From UBA7672 sp965279205 (GTDB taxonomy: Bacteria > Pseudomonadota > Alphaproteobacteria > Caulobacterales > Hyphomonadaceae), in NCBI GenBank assembly GCA_965279205.1, contig OZ257144.1:2232001-2296000 (forward strand): DNA of 64,000 nt, given 5' to 3'. This document shows positions 62,864 through 64,000 of this stretch, one piece after another; the stretch's first letter is position 1; each line of letters begins with the position of its first letter. Under the pieces are notes generated by a model. It was not told the DNA's origin, did no database searches, and saw nothing but the letters and a program-made list of their open reading frames with translations. The position numbers were made by a program, and so were the translations under genes.

Positions 62864-63293
62864 AACTTCGAAAAAGTTGCCGAGGCTGACACTCGAAACC
62901 GGCCTCTTGCTCAAAAAATTGGGCGCGCAGGTTTTTGATCCCGAGCAAGAATTACCTCCTATCCCGCGATGGGCGAAAGCGACTCGAAATCAACGCTCTG
63001 TCGATTTTCGTTTCGCGATGATTCAAACGTGACTGCAAGACGCCAGATATGTCTGTTGCCGCGATCCCATCAATGAGTCCTAGGAGCCCGTACAGCGCGT
63101 TCTCCTTCACCCGCGCTACTTGCCTACCGGCCTGCATCCGCATCTCTGCGTGACTCTCCCAGACGCTCGTCCGTGTGCGGAATCGGCAGGGGTCACGCAC
63201 TGTGGAAAGTTCTGGAGGGGAAAATCCGTAGCCCCGCTTTGTGTTGTTAGGCTTGGACGTCGTGTCCAGCCGAGACAATGAAAGCTCCTCCCC
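62864..63293. other. Region without a supported gene
   Basis: This 430-base stretch between the SIR2-like gene and the integrase group has two open frames (62730-63032 plus, 62952-63305 minus). Neither has a good ribosome site or a recognisable product. It may contain remains of older genes and the integrase promoter. Confidence 0.5.
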
Positions 63294-63392
63294 ATGAAGC
63301 CGCACGAAATCCGCGAAGCCCTCGCGGCCATGCGAACGTCGGATTGGTGGATAGTGCGCTCTGATCTAGTGAACGGCTGGCCCCGGAAATGA
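63294..63392 (+). CDS. Tiny protein upstream of integrase
   Basis: A 32-residue ORF (MKPHEIREALAAMRTSDWW and on), too short for ordinary gene finders. It overlaps the next small gene by 4 bases (ATGA). GCTCCTCCCC upstream is not a strong ribosome site, so the start is uncertain. It forms a tight chain with the next gene and the integrase, which suggests a regulatory or excisionase-like role, but nothing in the sequence proves this. Confidence 0.45.
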   Translation: MKPHEIREALAAMRTSDWWIVRSDLVNGWPRK

Positions 63393-63580
63393 CCGCGAAA
63401 CTGCCCGCTAGCGTCTACCCTACTCGTGCTGCGATTGAACGCGCTTTAAAGGCTGCGGTGGCGTGTGGCATGAAGCCCGCTGGCTTCAGGATCGCGCCCG
63501 GTGGCGTGATTGAGATAATCGACGCGTCGATCGCGCCCAAAGACGAATACGAGCAATGGCAAGCAATCCGCTCAACCTAG
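63389..63580 (+). CDS. Small protein preceding integrase
   Basis: A 63-residue protein with the core IERALKAAVACGMKPAGF and a following beta segment (GGVIEIIDAS). It is a relative of the protein at 54248. It overlaps the integrase start by 25 bases. From memory, similar small ORFs precede tyrosine integrases in other alphaproteobacterial islands. The function is unknown; control of integration or excision is a guess from position. Confidence 0.65.
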   Translation: MTAKLPASVYPTRAAIERALKAAVACGMKPAGFRIAPGGVIEIIDASIAPKDEYEQWQAIRST

Positions 63581-64000
63581 TCGGGGTCAGCTTCGTTCGA
63601 CACGAACTCGTCAGCGGTACGCGCTGGTATGTGTACGCGTGGCGCGGCGGTCCCAAGATCATGGAAGCCCGCACCGTGTTGAAACCGGCCCTGACGCCGG
63701 AGGCCGTCGCGGCCTACCACGACGCGCACGCGGCAAAAGCGATGAAGCCGAAGGGCGATACGTTCGCCGCACTCGTTGAAGCCTATCTGGGAAGCCCTGA
63801 GTTCCGCAATCTCGCCGCCTCGACCAAACGCGACTACCGGCGTTGGTGCGATCTAATGAAAGACGAATTTGGAACGGCAAGGCTGCGCGCCTTCACCGAT
63901 CCGCGCATACGCGGCGATCTCATTACATGGCGTGACAAGTGGGCGCACGCGCCGCGCTCGGCTCACTACGCCATGCAGGTTCTCAAGCTGGTGTTCTCTT
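63556..64000 (+). CDS. Tyrosine recombinase/integrase, N-terminal part (cut by window edge)
   Basis: The first 148 residues of a phage-type integrase. An N-terminal arm-binding part (VSGTRWYVYAWRGGPKI) is followed by a SAM-like core-binding domain starting TFAALVEAYLGSPEFRNLAA and STKRDYRRW. The catalytic domain lies beyond the window. It should integrate the island at the 3' end of tRNA-Lys, matching the repeats at 54106 and 57683. The start at 63556 lies within the previous gene. Confidence 0.85.
   Translation, partial: MASNPLNLVGVSFVRHELVSGTRWYVYAWRGGPKIMEARTVLKPALTPEAVAAYHDAHAAKAMKPKGDTFAALVEAYLGSPEFRNLAASTKRDYRRWCDLMKDEFGTARLRAFTDPRIRGDLITWRDKWAHAPRSAHYAMQVLKLVFS

Larger units (their letters stand above)
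54106..64000. mobile_element. Integrated genomic island(s) at tRNA-Lys, right end outside window
   Basis: The left border is a copy of the 3' half of tRNA-Lys at 54106. A second copy at 57683 splits the region into two segments. Cargo includes DprA-like, phosphoribosyltransferase, SIR2-like and replication genes. A tyrosine integrase starts at 63556. By the usual rule the intact tRNA-Lys should lie on the minus strand beyond 64000 with its 3' end facing the island. Confidence 0.8.

Noticed and set aside
62730..63032. Plus-strand 100-residue frame
   Set aside because: Begins inside the SIR2-like gene, whose own C-terminus (EGFFE) looks complete, and has no ribosome site or family.
62952..63305. 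Minus-strand 117-residue frame between the SIR2-like and integrase genes
   Set aside because: GTG start without a ribosome site, overlaps the small gene at 63294, and no recognisable family. Kept as unassigned sequence.

Overview
This is a 64 kb piece of a GC-rich alphaproteobacterial chromosome, most likely from the Caulobacterales/Hyphomonadaceae side of the class. That assignment is inferred from gene order (ispD divergent from dusB-ntrB-ntrC, then ntrY-ntrX-hfq-hflX; murA-DUF2948-hisD-UPF0262-infA-maf-RNase E/G-yacG; rlpA-dacC-tmk-holB-tatD-MBL-mazG) and from a large TonB-dependent receptor plus several secreted peptidases. No 16S rRNA gene is present to confirm it.

Layout. 0-9.3 kb: nitrogen regulation (dusB-ntrBC, ntrYX), then hfq and hflX. 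9.3-16.4 kb: housekeeping genes (murA, hisD, infA, maf, an RNase E/G-type protein, yacG), tRNA-Thr, tRNA-Phe, tRNA-Ser and a HupE/UreJ-type membrane protein. 16.6-23.3 kb: RlpA, a D,D-carboxypeptidase, and the tmk-holB-tatD-MBL-mazG run. 23.2-24.9 kb: an XdhC/MocA-like pair. 25.1-32.0 kb: acyl-CoA metabolism (enoyl-CoA hydratase, two AMP-forming ligases), a propeller lipoprotein and a lactate-dehydrogenase-family flavoenzyme. 32.1-37.5 kb: a TonB-dependent receptor divergent from an S9 peptidase. 37.5-40.7 kb: bioA divergent from bioF-bioD. 40.7-47 kb: a dicarboxylate symporter, secF without secD, an ExoD-like protein, and an EF-hand protein next to a two-component system. 47-54.1 kb: an MHS-type transporter and three exported metallopeptidases (M61, M28, M14).

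54.1 kb to the end is accessory DNA. It begins with a copy of the 3' half of tRNA-Lys(TTT) at 54106. A second copy lies at 57683, and both share about 120 bp of homologous end sequence. The window ends inside a tyrosine integrase (63556 onward), and the intact tRNA-Lys is expected beyond the right edge. The first segment (54.1-57.7 kb) carries a stand-alone DprA-like protein coupled to a phosphoribosyltransferase, plus two exported proteins. The second (57.7 kb onward) carries a primase-like/RepA-like ATPase replication gene, a membrane protein followed by a SIR2-like protein, and the integrase with two tiny overlapping genes upstream. The strongest candidates for an undescribed system are the DprA-phosphoribosyltransferase pair and the membrane protein-SIR2 pair.

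Both NtrC and NtrX lack the GAFTGA loop used to contact sigma-54, so the nitrogen regulators here probably act through the ordinary sigma factor. All calls are from reading the sequence; no database search was run.
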